From: Affinundibacterium seohonense
Lineage (GTDB): Bacteria; Pseudomonadota; Gammaproteobacteria; Burkholderiales; Burkholderiaceae_D
DNA length: 64,000 nucleotides
NCBI RefSeq assembly: GCF_014284305.1
Contig: NZ_JACOFW010000005.1
Location: forward strand, 124,001-188,000
Direction of reading: 5' to 3'
Shown: piece by piece, positions 57,138 through 64,000 of the stretch
Numbering within the stretch: position 1 is the first letter of the stretch
How the letters are laid out: each line of letters begins with the position of its first letter
Notes under the pieces: generated by a model
The model's database searches: none
Told to the model about the DNA's origin: nothing
What the model saw: the letters and a program-made list of their open reading frames with translations, nothing else
Program-made: the position numbers and the translations under genes

Positions 57138-58904
57138 CTACTTGAATGTCCGCTGCGCTATCCCACCAAAGACCTTACGTGCAATTCCCTGCCAACTAAG
57201 TTGACAGTCCCCCCCAAGTTGCAAACGTTGCTTGGCCCTCGTCAATCGAGCAATTTCAGCATCAATTTTAATCGCTTCTGCTTCAGTGGACATAATACTG
57301 GCGCCGTCCTCGAGATTCCACCAATCTCGGGGGTTCGAAGGCTGGAAGATATCAATGCTAGTCTCATGCAAATATGCTCGCTCATGTATTGCTCGAGCCA
57401 ACTTTTCCCTCTGCGTATTTCCTCCATGTTGTATAAATATAGCCCGTCCTGCAACGTGTTGCTGTCCCTTATATTCCCAGAAAAGCCAATCAAGAAGGCC
57501 TTTTTGATCTGCGTGTGCGGAATACCCGCGTAGTAGTGTAATGCTCGCCTTAATTCTGGAAATAGGGAAATTTATACCGTTTGCCCATACTAAATTTCCG
57601 GTATCACGTGTACGTTCTGATGGCGGCATTTTCATTACTTTGGCAAGTAGCCCACCAACAGACGCATCCGCGACATGCCCGGTCATGGCCACGATATTTT
57701 GCGAAGCACCTAATATTTTGGGAAGCCAAGATGCAACCGGTCCTCCGTCGCATGATCCCGAACTGGTTATTACGACACGTGGCCCCGCCGCCTGTCCTTC
57801 CAATTCGGATATTCGGCTAGGTAGCGGAGAAAGAATAGGACGCCAGTTCTTTGCAATTATGTTACCTGCAGTCGATGGAATAAATGAAGAAGTAGTGTTA
57901 CTAGCGAAGGTTACCGTCAATAAGCGCAAACATTCTTTATATTGAGATGCATCGCTGCCATCCAGTCCGAATATGTCAAAAACCTGCTTTCCCAGCCAAC
58001 GTGGACGCACCTTGCCCGACACTGTGCGCTCCTGCCTTTCAAAACCCTTCAACATTACTTTTTGGAGTTTGCAAGCAAGTGGTGAGTCCAGCATATAGGT
58101 GGCCTGTCGGTATTTTTCTGGATTCTCGGCAACAATCCAGTGCAGATCAAAAAGCACATCTTGCGTTCGTCCGAAGGAAAACGAAGGGAGGATCAATGTG
58201 CCTTTTGATTCGATCACTTTATCCAGCAATTGCCTGAGTTCAGAACGCCGAATCTCATTTGGCGACTGCACACTATCGCGCACAACTCCGCCGTATGTTG
58301 ATTCGACCACAGCATAATCACAAGCTACTGGACTCATTCTAAAACGCAAAAGAGGTAAGCCTTCTTCGTTTTCGCCACTTGGGCCCAAGTCCCCAGAGAA
58401 AACCATGGATTTTTGGTCACCCGGCGGGCCCCAACGAACAACAACTGACACCGCGCCCATTACGTGGCCAGTGCGATAAAATTGAAGGAATAGATTGGTA
58501 TCGATCGGCAGAAAGGTTCCAAGCTGTTTCTCGCTACCTGGCTCTTGCCACTTGATTACATCCACATCAGATCGATTGAATGGCGCACCTGGCTGACCAG
58601 CAGCATCTTTCAGAAGAAACTTGGCAATTTCTTCAGTTTCCTTGGTGCAATAAATTTGCCCTTTGAATCCTTTCCTGTAAAGCAAGGGAATCAAACCGCA
58701 ATGATCAATATGAGCGTGCGTCAGCACAACGAATTTGATCTCGGCAGGATCAAAGGGCCATTCCCCAGAATTCCATTTATCTGCCGTCGTCTCACCTTGC
58801 TGCATTCCGCAATCAATCAGAAAATTCCAATTTTTTTCGATGTCGCGCAGCCATGTGCAAGATCCAGTCACTACTCCTAGCGGTCCAACAAAACAAACTT
58901 CCAT
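57138..58904 (-). CDS. Beta-CASP metallo-beta-lactamase ribonuclease-like protein
   Basis: 588 residues, started behind a strong GAGGAGATTG. The metallo-beta-lactamase motifs are LTHAHIDHCGL (HxHxDH, residues 63-68), TGHVMGA and FSGDLG; the beta-CASP insert includes PSFSFGRTQ and VITSSGSCDGGPV; GYSAHADQ and the final IQHGG complete the nuclease core. Such proteins cut RNA (or DNA). All metal ligands are present. A C-terminal ~60-residue helical tail is extra. It diverges from the 905-residue gene across a 128-bp promoter region. Confidence 0.88.
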   Translation of the reverse strand: MEVCFVGPLGVVTGSCTWLRDIEKNWNFLIDCGMQQGETTADKWNSGEWPFDPAEIKFVVLTHAHIDHCGLIPLLYRKGFKGQIYCTKETEEIAKFLLKDAAGQPGAPFNRSDVDVIKWQEPGSEKQLGTFLPIDTNLFLQFYRTGHVMGAVSVVVRWGPPGDQKSMVFSGDLGPSGENEEGLPLLRFRMSPVACDYAVVESTYGGVVRDSVQSPNEIRRSELRQLLDKVIESKGTLILPSFSFGRTQDVLFDLHWIVAENPEKYRQATYMLDSPLACKLQKVMLKGFERQERTVSGKVRPRWLGKQVFDIFGLDGSDASQYKECLRLLTVTFASNTTSSFIPSTAGNIIAKNWRPILSPLPSRISELEGQAAGPRVVITSSGSCDGGPVASWLPKILGASQNIVAMTGHVADASVGGLLAKVMKMPPSERTRDTGNLVWANGINFPISRIKASITLLRGYSAHADQKGLLDWLFWEYKGQQHVAGRAIFIQHGGNTQREKLARAIHERAYLHETSIDIFQPSNPRDWWNLEDGASIMSTEAEAIKIDAEIARLTRAKQRLQLGGDCQLSWQGIARKVFGGIAQRTFK

Positions 58905-58972
58905 TTCAATCTCCTCAATAAAAAAATTTCTGGAGATACTGTAAAAGACATGGATAAGTTAAGCAACGAGCC

Positions 58973-59008
58973 TTGCAATGCATTGCATCGTTGCATAATT
59001 CGTTGCAT
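58973..59008. promoter_or_regulatory. TTGCAT repeats in a divergent promoter
   Basis: GCAATGCATTGC (58975-58986) is a perfect palindrome, and TTGCAT occurs at 58983, 58991 and 59003, the last two inside CGTTGCAT direct repeats. The cluster lies between the beta-CASP nuclease start (58904) and the ATG at 59033, so it may be an operator for one or both genes. Confidence 0.55.
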
Positions 59009-59032
59009 GCATTTTGGTTTTTGATTTATGCT

Positions 59033-61747
59033 ATGGGATTGCCATCATCAGCTTGCACCATGCAAAATCTTATTACTCAAGCACGCGAAAGGCAGCACAT
59101 TACTTCTAATGATGCTCTCGCACATGAGGTCATTCAGGCACATCCTGAACTTCCCCCTATGAAATCGCGTTCACTGTCGGCCAAGATCGGCTTACTCGAT
59201 AAGGGTGATACAGGTTGGTGGAGAACGCGACCTCAGTGGGCCGAAGCACTAGCTTCGATTTTAATGATCGATGTTACCGATCTCGGTTTACATACGGCAA
59301 CGTCAACTCATTCATTCGAAGTTCAAGAGTTTCCAGAACTTCCTCCCATTGACTTCCTAACAGAAGAATTGCCCAACTTAGGGCAAGCAAGAAGTAGCGA
59401 TGAAATAGAAATAAGAAAATATGTAGGCTCAGACGTAATTGAAAATTGGGTGCCGTATCAATTACGACCTTCATCTGGCCGCGTTATCCCACCTTCGGGC
59501 GTAACGTGGCTTGAGATTTCTGATCAATTTTGTACCAAGCTTCTCACTAATTTTTTGCAAATCCGCTTCAAAAGAGAAGTTCTTTGTACAGCAGATTTGT
59601 CTTCTATCGTGGCTCGACTCCGCCGCCCGACTCCTGTTGTGATCAACCTCAGTCGGCGGCTGAATGCTGAAGACCTACGTCCCTTAATGGCTCTCCATGA
59701 ACAGGGCGCGGTATTGATCATTTCCCCTTTTCCCCCACCACTGCGGGCTGACAGTCGATATGGTGATGACGTTGCGTGTTGGGAGGCAAGACAAGCTTCG
59801 GAGGATGAGCGCGCATTAAGGTGCCTAACGTCGAAATTAGGGTTTCACGATTATATTAAACCCCTCGTATGGCAGTTCAACACAGGCTGGCGGACAGACT
59901 TGTTGGCATGGATAGAAAAACGCGTTAGCCACTTTGGTCTGGACTCATTAATCAACGTCTCCCAAATTATGGATTGGCTCAACCGATTCGATAACGATGG
60001 CAATTTGTTTTGTCAATCATTGGATATCTTTTCGTTAGCGAGGCTTTGTCATCATAGTGGCGAAAGGGCACTGCCAAATTTCATCGAATTAGGTGCCGGA
60101 AACAAACTACTCGACAAATTTCGCCATGACTTAAACAGTCGAGACTTAGGCATCCTTAGGCGACTAGTAGCGTCGCGTTGGCTCAATCTTGAAACGGCTT
60201 GGAATGGGGCATTAAGCTGGGATGAGTGGCGTAGTTTAATCGATCAGAACCTCAATGTGCTCAGCGATCAGCTTACTGAGATTGATCTCCAGCGCTCATT
60301 AGATGCTGGTATTATAAATGAAGAGGCGAACGGATTGTTTGAGTTTGCGACGCCGTTACACGCCTCTTTACTTGCCCGGGATCTCGTTCGATCAGCAATC
60401 GCCGATGGCAATATCGAAATGTGGGGAGCCGCTGTTTTTGATGAGCCACGCAGGAAAATCATTGATACGGTTATCAATTCGCTACAGACTACTGACCTCG
60501 AATCGGCTGTCGACCGACTTACGACAAGCGATCCATGGTCACCAGCTTCAATAGGGGTAGAGGAAACGTTCTTTCAGGCGCTTTCCCGTCATGCTTGGAA
60601 GAGCGAGTTAAAACAAAGTATCGTTGATCGCATACTCAAAGCAATTTGGGCTCGCGAAACAACCTTCGAACAATTCGATGCTCCGCGGCTCTGGTCACGT
60701 CCTTACTCGGATAAATTGGGAGAGTGGCGTTGGATGCAAACCTGCTGGCGCTGGAGTTTAGGAGCACAGCGTCCTGCCTCGCTTAGAATTGAAGGACTCA
60801 CTGCTGATTATTTTCCCGGTTGGTCAGATTCGGCAATATGGCCAGCCGTTCTACCTAGCATCCCCAGTATTGAAAGTGATAAAGAAAATACATCCTTGGC
60901 ACTTGAGTGGAAAGAGTTCATGCGTCTGGCAATAGATCTTAGTGACAAGTTCGATCCTATATGGATTCACTGCTCAAAGGAAAGTAGCGATCCTCTTTTT
61001 GCATTGACACTTGCATGGGAAGGACAATGGACACCACGAACAGAGTGGTGGGAACATTTAATTTACCATCGATGGGCCGAAGAATTGTTAGTACACACAG
61101 TCACTTCGGGAGACAAAAAGGCTGCGGGATGGTTATGGCCTTCGTTTATTTCGGCTTTGACTAGGAGAGAAAAATTATTCAATAGGCCGTGTTTGTCCGA
61201 GGTTTGGCAATGGATTATGTCAACATTATCGCCCGAAGAAATACTTGAAGGAAGATCTGATCAAGAAATCGCACATCTGTGCGCTTGGGCACCCGACCTC
61301 CCCCCTAGCATTAGGATTCATTTATTGAATACCCTTCCGATAGAATGGAATAAACATGTAAAACCTTTAATTGAATGGTGCCCGGAGCAGCGCTGTGACG
61401 TGCTGCTCCGTTGGATGGAAGCATGCATTTCTTTTTATGACATTGATAATGGTATTAATATTGATATTGAAAAGAAAATTTGGAGTGCGAATCCCAACTA
61501 TGCATTAAGGATTCTTGAAGACGTTGATGCGTTAAGTATCGATGCTGCCAAAAAGATGATTCATTGCGCGCCATCGGAGTTTGCATACGAAATTTCATCC
61601 ATACTTTGTAAGCGCCACGAATTACTGGATCAGGAGGAGCGCATTCGCTGGGTCAAAAGACATTTGTGCACATCGGGGCGCCGAGCTCGACACATATTGT
61701 CTGTTATAAGCGGCAATTCGTGGTCTATAACATCTAAGGTCTATTAG
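59033..61747 (+). CDS. Large unknown protein with HTH-like start and NTPase-like remnant
   Basis: 905 residues from the ATG at 59033 (a later Met at 59060 is equally possible; neither has a clear ribosome binding site, and the frame extends to a TTG at 58973 inside the operator-like repeats). The first ~75 residues resemble an XRE-type region (LSAKIGLLDKGDTGWW, RPQWAEALASIL). Around residues 155-240, GVTWLEISDQFCTKLL and PVVINLSRRL with GAVLIISPFPPP follow the strand order of a STAND-type NTPase, but no Walker A lysine motif remains. The remaining ~650 residues are helical and Trp-rich. It is divergent from the beta-CASP nuclease. Function unknown. Confidence 0.65.
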   Translation: MGLPSSACTMQNLITQARERQHITSNDALAHEVIQAHPELPPMKSRSLSAKIGLLDKGDTGWWRTRPQWAEALASILMIDVTDLGLHTATSTHSFEVQEFPELPPIDFLTEELPNLGQARSSDEIEIRKYVGSDVIENWVPYQLRPSSGRVIPPSGVTWLEISDQFCTKLLTNFLQIRFKREVLCTADLSSIVARLRRPTPVVINLSRRLNAEDLRPLMALHEQGAVLIISPFPPPLRADSRYGDDVACWEARQASEDERALRCLTSKLGFHDYIKPLVWQFNTGWRTDLLAWIEKRVSHFGLDSLINVSQIMDWLNRFDNDGNLFCQSLDIFSLARLCHHSGERALPNFIELGAGNKLLDKFRHDLNSRDLGILRRLVASRWLNLETAWNGALSWDEWRSLIDQNLNVLSDQLTEIDLQRSLDAGIINEEANGLFEFATPLHASLLARDLVRSAIADGNIEMWGAAVFDEPRRKIIDTVINSLQTTDLESAVDRLTTSDPWSPASIGVEETFFQALSRHAWKSELKQSIVDRILKAIWARETTFEQFDAPRLWSRPYSDKLGEWRWMQTCWRWSLGAQRPASLRIEGLTADYFPGWSDSAIWPAVLPSIPSIESDKENTSLALEWKEFMRLAIDLSDKFDPIWIHCSKESSDPLFALTLAWEGQWTPRTEWWEHLIYHRWAEELLVHTVTSGDKKAAGWLWPSFISALTRREKLFNRPCLSEVWQWIMSTLSPEEILEGRSDQEIAHLCAWAPDLPPSIRIHLLNTLPIEWNKHVKPLIEWCPEQRCDVLLRWMEACISFYDIDNGINIDIEKKIWSANPNYALRILEDVDALSIDAAKKMIHCAPSEFAYEISSILCKRHELLDQEERIRWVKRHLCTSGRRARHILSVISGNSWSITSKVY

Positions 61748-61774
61748 ATCTTGACTATTTTTCACCTACAAAAT

Positions 61775-61999
61775 TTAACTTGCCGTTGCACTGAGGTTCG
61801 ATTGACTAGCAAGAATGGCTGCCTGTTTTTGTAGCCCCTCAATTATCGACCCAACAAGGGAAGGAGGGAAGTTTGCGGGCAATCTTCCATACACGGACTC
61901 AACCACCTTTGGGACCTGTGCAATTACCTCTTCGATTATTTCTTCAGCATTGGTCGCACCAAGGCCTACTTGTTTTGCCATACTCGACCAGTGTCGGCG
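61775..61999 (-). pseudogene. C-terminal remnant of a HipA-like kinase gene
   Basis: The minus-strand frame reads RRHWSSMAKQVGLGATNAEE and ends near LQKQAAILASQ. It parallels the end of the intact HipA at 62623-63948 (LPRHFHQMAAKHF, SDATELIDEII, LPKTFPAKVAESIFAGVQK). A TAA at 62002-62000 closes the frame upstream, and the kinase core is missing. It is thus the tail of a second hipA whose body was lost. Confidence 0.75.
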
Positions 62000-62127
62000 T
62001 TAGATACGCTGGAGATGATAGTAGTTGGTGTGGACTTCCCCTAATTTTGCAGACAACTCTTAACTTACAGATTATTGCTACTTGAAAGCCAGAGAACTAA
62101 ATAAATCTCAGCCATAATTTCTCTACA

Positions 62128-62514
62128 TCAATTGCCCACGCTTAGTGCATATAAATATTGGTGAACCTGCTTAAGATCCTGAATATCGCCAGACAGTATT
62201 TTTTCGAGTGCCGACTTTCCATTAAAAATAGGAGCATTATTCTTTGCAGACATCCACTTGTCTGATGCCGTCGAATCTGGAAGAAGCAATTGCAAATTTT
62301 CATAAATTCCCAAGATATAGGAAATACGCTGCATCGACTCGGTAGTCAACTCAGGAAATGCTTCCTCCCGATGATTCTTGCGCTCCTGATGACCTGCCAG
62401 CAGAATCAACGATTGCTCGTAAGACAGGCCCCAAAGTTTACAAATATCACGGAATACCCTTACACCTACCGAGTCTGACGTGATGCGTTTATCTGATAGA
62501 TACGATTTGTTCAT
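62128..62514 (-). CDS. DUF2384-type (MbcA/ParS/Xre) antitoxin-like protein
   Basis: 128 residues with GAGGTCACA before the start. The N-terminal part suits the Xre-like helical domain (RVFRDICKLWGLSYEQSLIL; RISYILGIYENL), and NNAPIFNGKSALEKILSGD followed by DLKQVHQYL matches the DUF2384 tail. The usual partner is a RES-domain toxin, which is absent; instead a HipA remnant lies downstream and an intact HipA upstream. Confidence 0.65.
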   Translation of the reverse strand: MNKSYLSDKRITSDSVGVRVFRDICKLWGLSYEQSLILLAGHQERKNHREEAFPELTTESMQRISYILGIYENLQLLLPDSTASDKWMSAKNNAPIFNGKSALEKILSGDIQDLKQVHQYLYALSVGN

Positions 62515-62622
62515 TGTGACCTCATATGTTTCGTCCGTCTTTCATATCGACGTAGATACACGGCTAAGCGTTCTACGGTCAACTTTAGTCTTCAATTGCG
62601 ACAATCGAAACGTGCCGACTCG

Positions 62623-63948
62623 TTACAATTTTAGTTGATTCGCAGATTTTTGAACGCCCGCAAAAATTGATTCGGCTACCTTAGCAGGAAACGTCTTCGG
62701 CAGTTGACTGGCAACTTGCGTAATCGCATCCGATGTTTTTGAGATAATTTCGTCGATGAGTTCGGTCGCATCACTTCGCTGAAAGTGTTTCGCTGCCATT
62801 TGGTGAAAGTGGCGTGGCAAGATATCTTTGAAGTGATAATGCTTATTCTTTCCGCTGATCGACATTGCCATTTTCGTCTTATGATAGGCAAATTGATTTG
62901 CCCCCTCTCCCTCTACTGGCCAAATCGACATCACATCATATAAGGGAGCAAGTGAGTAACGCCCTTCTGGCAACAAACGGATACTGAAGTTCTTCGCATG
63001 CCCGTCCGGAGCAGCAAACATCCAAAATAAAATCTGTGTTTTTAAGAGCGTATCGAGATCCTCTCTTGCGCGCACTGATCCTCCAAGAATTGTAGCCAAA
63101 TCAGCGAGGCTAGGCCCACCATCGCTTTCGTATTTAAGGAAAGAAGGTAGTCCTTTGACCTGACAAAAATCTTCTTGAGGCAATCGCATGATCCACTGCC
63201 CGGATGAATGCAGACGACGATCAAAACGTTCGACGCTCAACACTTTCTGTTCACCAAACTGAAGTAGATTGGTAGCAGCTACGGGCAAACCAAATGCAGC
63301 TAGTAAATGCATGCACAGCCACTCATTTTCTACTGAAGAACTAAAATCCGCCCGTCTTTGCCCGACCAATCCCAATGGCAATTTCAAGATATGTGTGGTC
63401 GGCGTCGCCCCATGAGGTCGCATCCATCGACCATCGTGAAACAGCAATGCGGTTTTCTCCTGCGCTCCGGCAAGCGAAACCCGCAATTCATCTTCATCAT
63501 CGCGCCAACCAGGATTATCGCTAACCGTATAGTTAATCAATCTCTCAATTTCATCTTCTGTGAGTGGAGTTCCGCTGATTGTTTTCACATTTGAAGGTAC
63601 TTCGTCTTCGTGCAAAAGTTGAACCGCGCCGACACAATCACGCCCTATCGCTTGGAGCAAATCGAAGGTAGCGGTGGATGCGGTTTTCATGCGCGTCGCG
63701 ATCCGCCGCCGGATCGTTTCGCTATCGGGTAATAAATTATCGAAGTAATGATCGACTCGCTCTCCCTTCAGAGCTTGACCGCCGCTAGTGTATGGGAGGG
63801 ATAGCGATAAGGGTCGACCGCTCGGCGAATCAATCCACGACTGTTCATAGATGAACTGTGACGGACCTCGTGTTGGAATAAGCCAGACACCAACACGTTC
63901 ACCGTTAATCCAAGCTGAAAGTCCCTTCGAATGCGATTTGCGTCCCAT
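62623..63948 (-). CDS. hipA: HipA-family serine/threonine kinase toxin
   Basis: 441 residues, normal HipA length. Motifs: N-subdomain (GERVDHYFDNLLPDSETIRR), LSVERFDRR, the ATP-binding LSLAGAQEKTALL and THILKLP, catalytic FAAPDGHAKNFSI and metal-binding APLYDVMS. HipA of E. coli phosphorylates glutamyl-tRNA synthetase and induces dormancy. All catalytic residues seem intact. The frame just upstream looks like the end of the matching hipB. It has the typical HipBA order on the minus strand. Confidence 0.9.
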   Translation of the reverse strand: MGRKSHSKGLSAWINGERVGVWLIPTRGPSQFIYEQSWIDSPSGRPLSLSLPYTSGGQALKGERVDHYFDNLLPDSETIRRRIATRMKTASTATFDLLQAIGRDCVGAVQLLHEDEVPSNVKTISGTPLTEDEIERLINYTVSDNPGWRDDEDELRVSLAGAQEKTALLFHDGRWMRPHGATPTTHILKLPLGLVGQRRADFSSSVENEWLCMHLLAAFGLPVAATNLLQFGEQKVLSVERFDRRLHSSGQWIMRLPQEDFCQVKGLPSFLKYESDGGPSLADLATILGGSVRAREDLDTLLKTQILFWMFAAPDGHAKNFSIRLLPEGRYSLAPLYDVMSIWPVEGEGANQFAYHKTKMAMSISGKNKHYHFKDILPRHFHQMAAKHFQRSDATELIDEIISKTSDAITQVASQLPKTFPAKVAESIFAGVQKSANQLKL

Positions 63949-63951
63949 ATT

Positions 63952-63999
63952 TCACCACTCCGCTGTTTGATCACTGATTTGAGTCACAGAAGGTTTTGA
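63952..63999 (-). CDS. Partial gene, probable hipB antitoxin C-terminus
   Basis: The minus-strand frame reads SKPSVTQISDQTAEW and stops at 63952, three bases before the hipA ATG. Its position and closeness are as expected for HipB, but only 15 residues are inside the window, so the family cannot be verified. Confidence 0.45.
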   Translation of the reverse strand, partial: SKPSVTQISDQTAEW

Positions 64000-64000
64000 T

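Overview
The window looks like a chromosomal segment of a betaproteobacterium of the order Burkholderiales, probably an Oxalobacteraceae member such as Undibacterium. This is inferred from gene order and protein style (glyQ-glyS-gmhB-plsC-ygjP-gloA; lptD-surA-pdxA-rsmA; amgK-murU) and moderate GC; no search was run.

Positions 1-26100 are ordinary core genome: a c-type cytochrome, both glycyl-tRNA synthetase subunits, a heptose bisphosphate phosphatase, an acyltransferase, a YgjP-type metallopeptidase, glyoxalase I, a HAD-UbiA prenyltransferase paired with an SMR/EamA-type membrane protein, and the long minus-strand cluster lptD-surA-pdxA-rsmA-pgi for outer-membrane biogenesis. Divergent from lptD run the peptidoglycan-recycling genes amgK-murU and a UbiH-family monooxygenase. 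An M61 peptidase, a DUF3429 membrane protein, a MobA-like nucleotidyltransferase, dsbC and a second ubiquinone-type hydroxylase follow on the minus strand. Palindromic intergenic repeats are scattered through this part.

At 26113 a tRNA-Phe gene marks the start of an accessory region that runs to the window end. Next to the tRNA are a phage-type integrase with its DUF4224 partner, then a second tyrosine recombinase with a small partner. After a 1.4-kb stretch without convincing genes come decayed genes (a frameshifted glycine-zipper lipoprotein, a fragment of a DUF2130 gene), an unknown membrane-anchored protein, an intact DUF2130 protein and a metallophosphoesterase.

The centrepiece is a minus-strand operon at 48365-36067: ribbon-helix-helix regulator, DUF499 ATPase, DUF3780 protein, DarT and DarG (DNA ADP-ribosyltransferase toxin and its macrodomain antitoxin), DUF1156 adenine methyltransferase, PLD-SNF2 helicase, GIY-YIG nuclease. 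Stops and starts overlap or nearly touch. I read it as a modification/helicase anti-phage system carrying an embedded DarTG module. GC rises sharply inside the operon at the DUF3780/DarT junction, so it is a mosaic. Upstream, a WYL-domain regulator is divergent from a NERD nuclease-UvrD-like helicase gene interrupted by one TAG; phased TTTAC-NN-GTAAA palindromes lie between them.

The last 12 kb hold mostly unrecognised genes: membrane proteins, a protein with DnaJ-like cysteine repeats and membrane segments overlapping a small partner, a beta-CASP metallo-beta-lactamase nuclease divergent from a 900-residue protein with an HTH-like start and possibly a decayed NTPase core, then a HipA kinase, a DUF2384-type antitoxin-like protein and a second, truncated HipA remnant.
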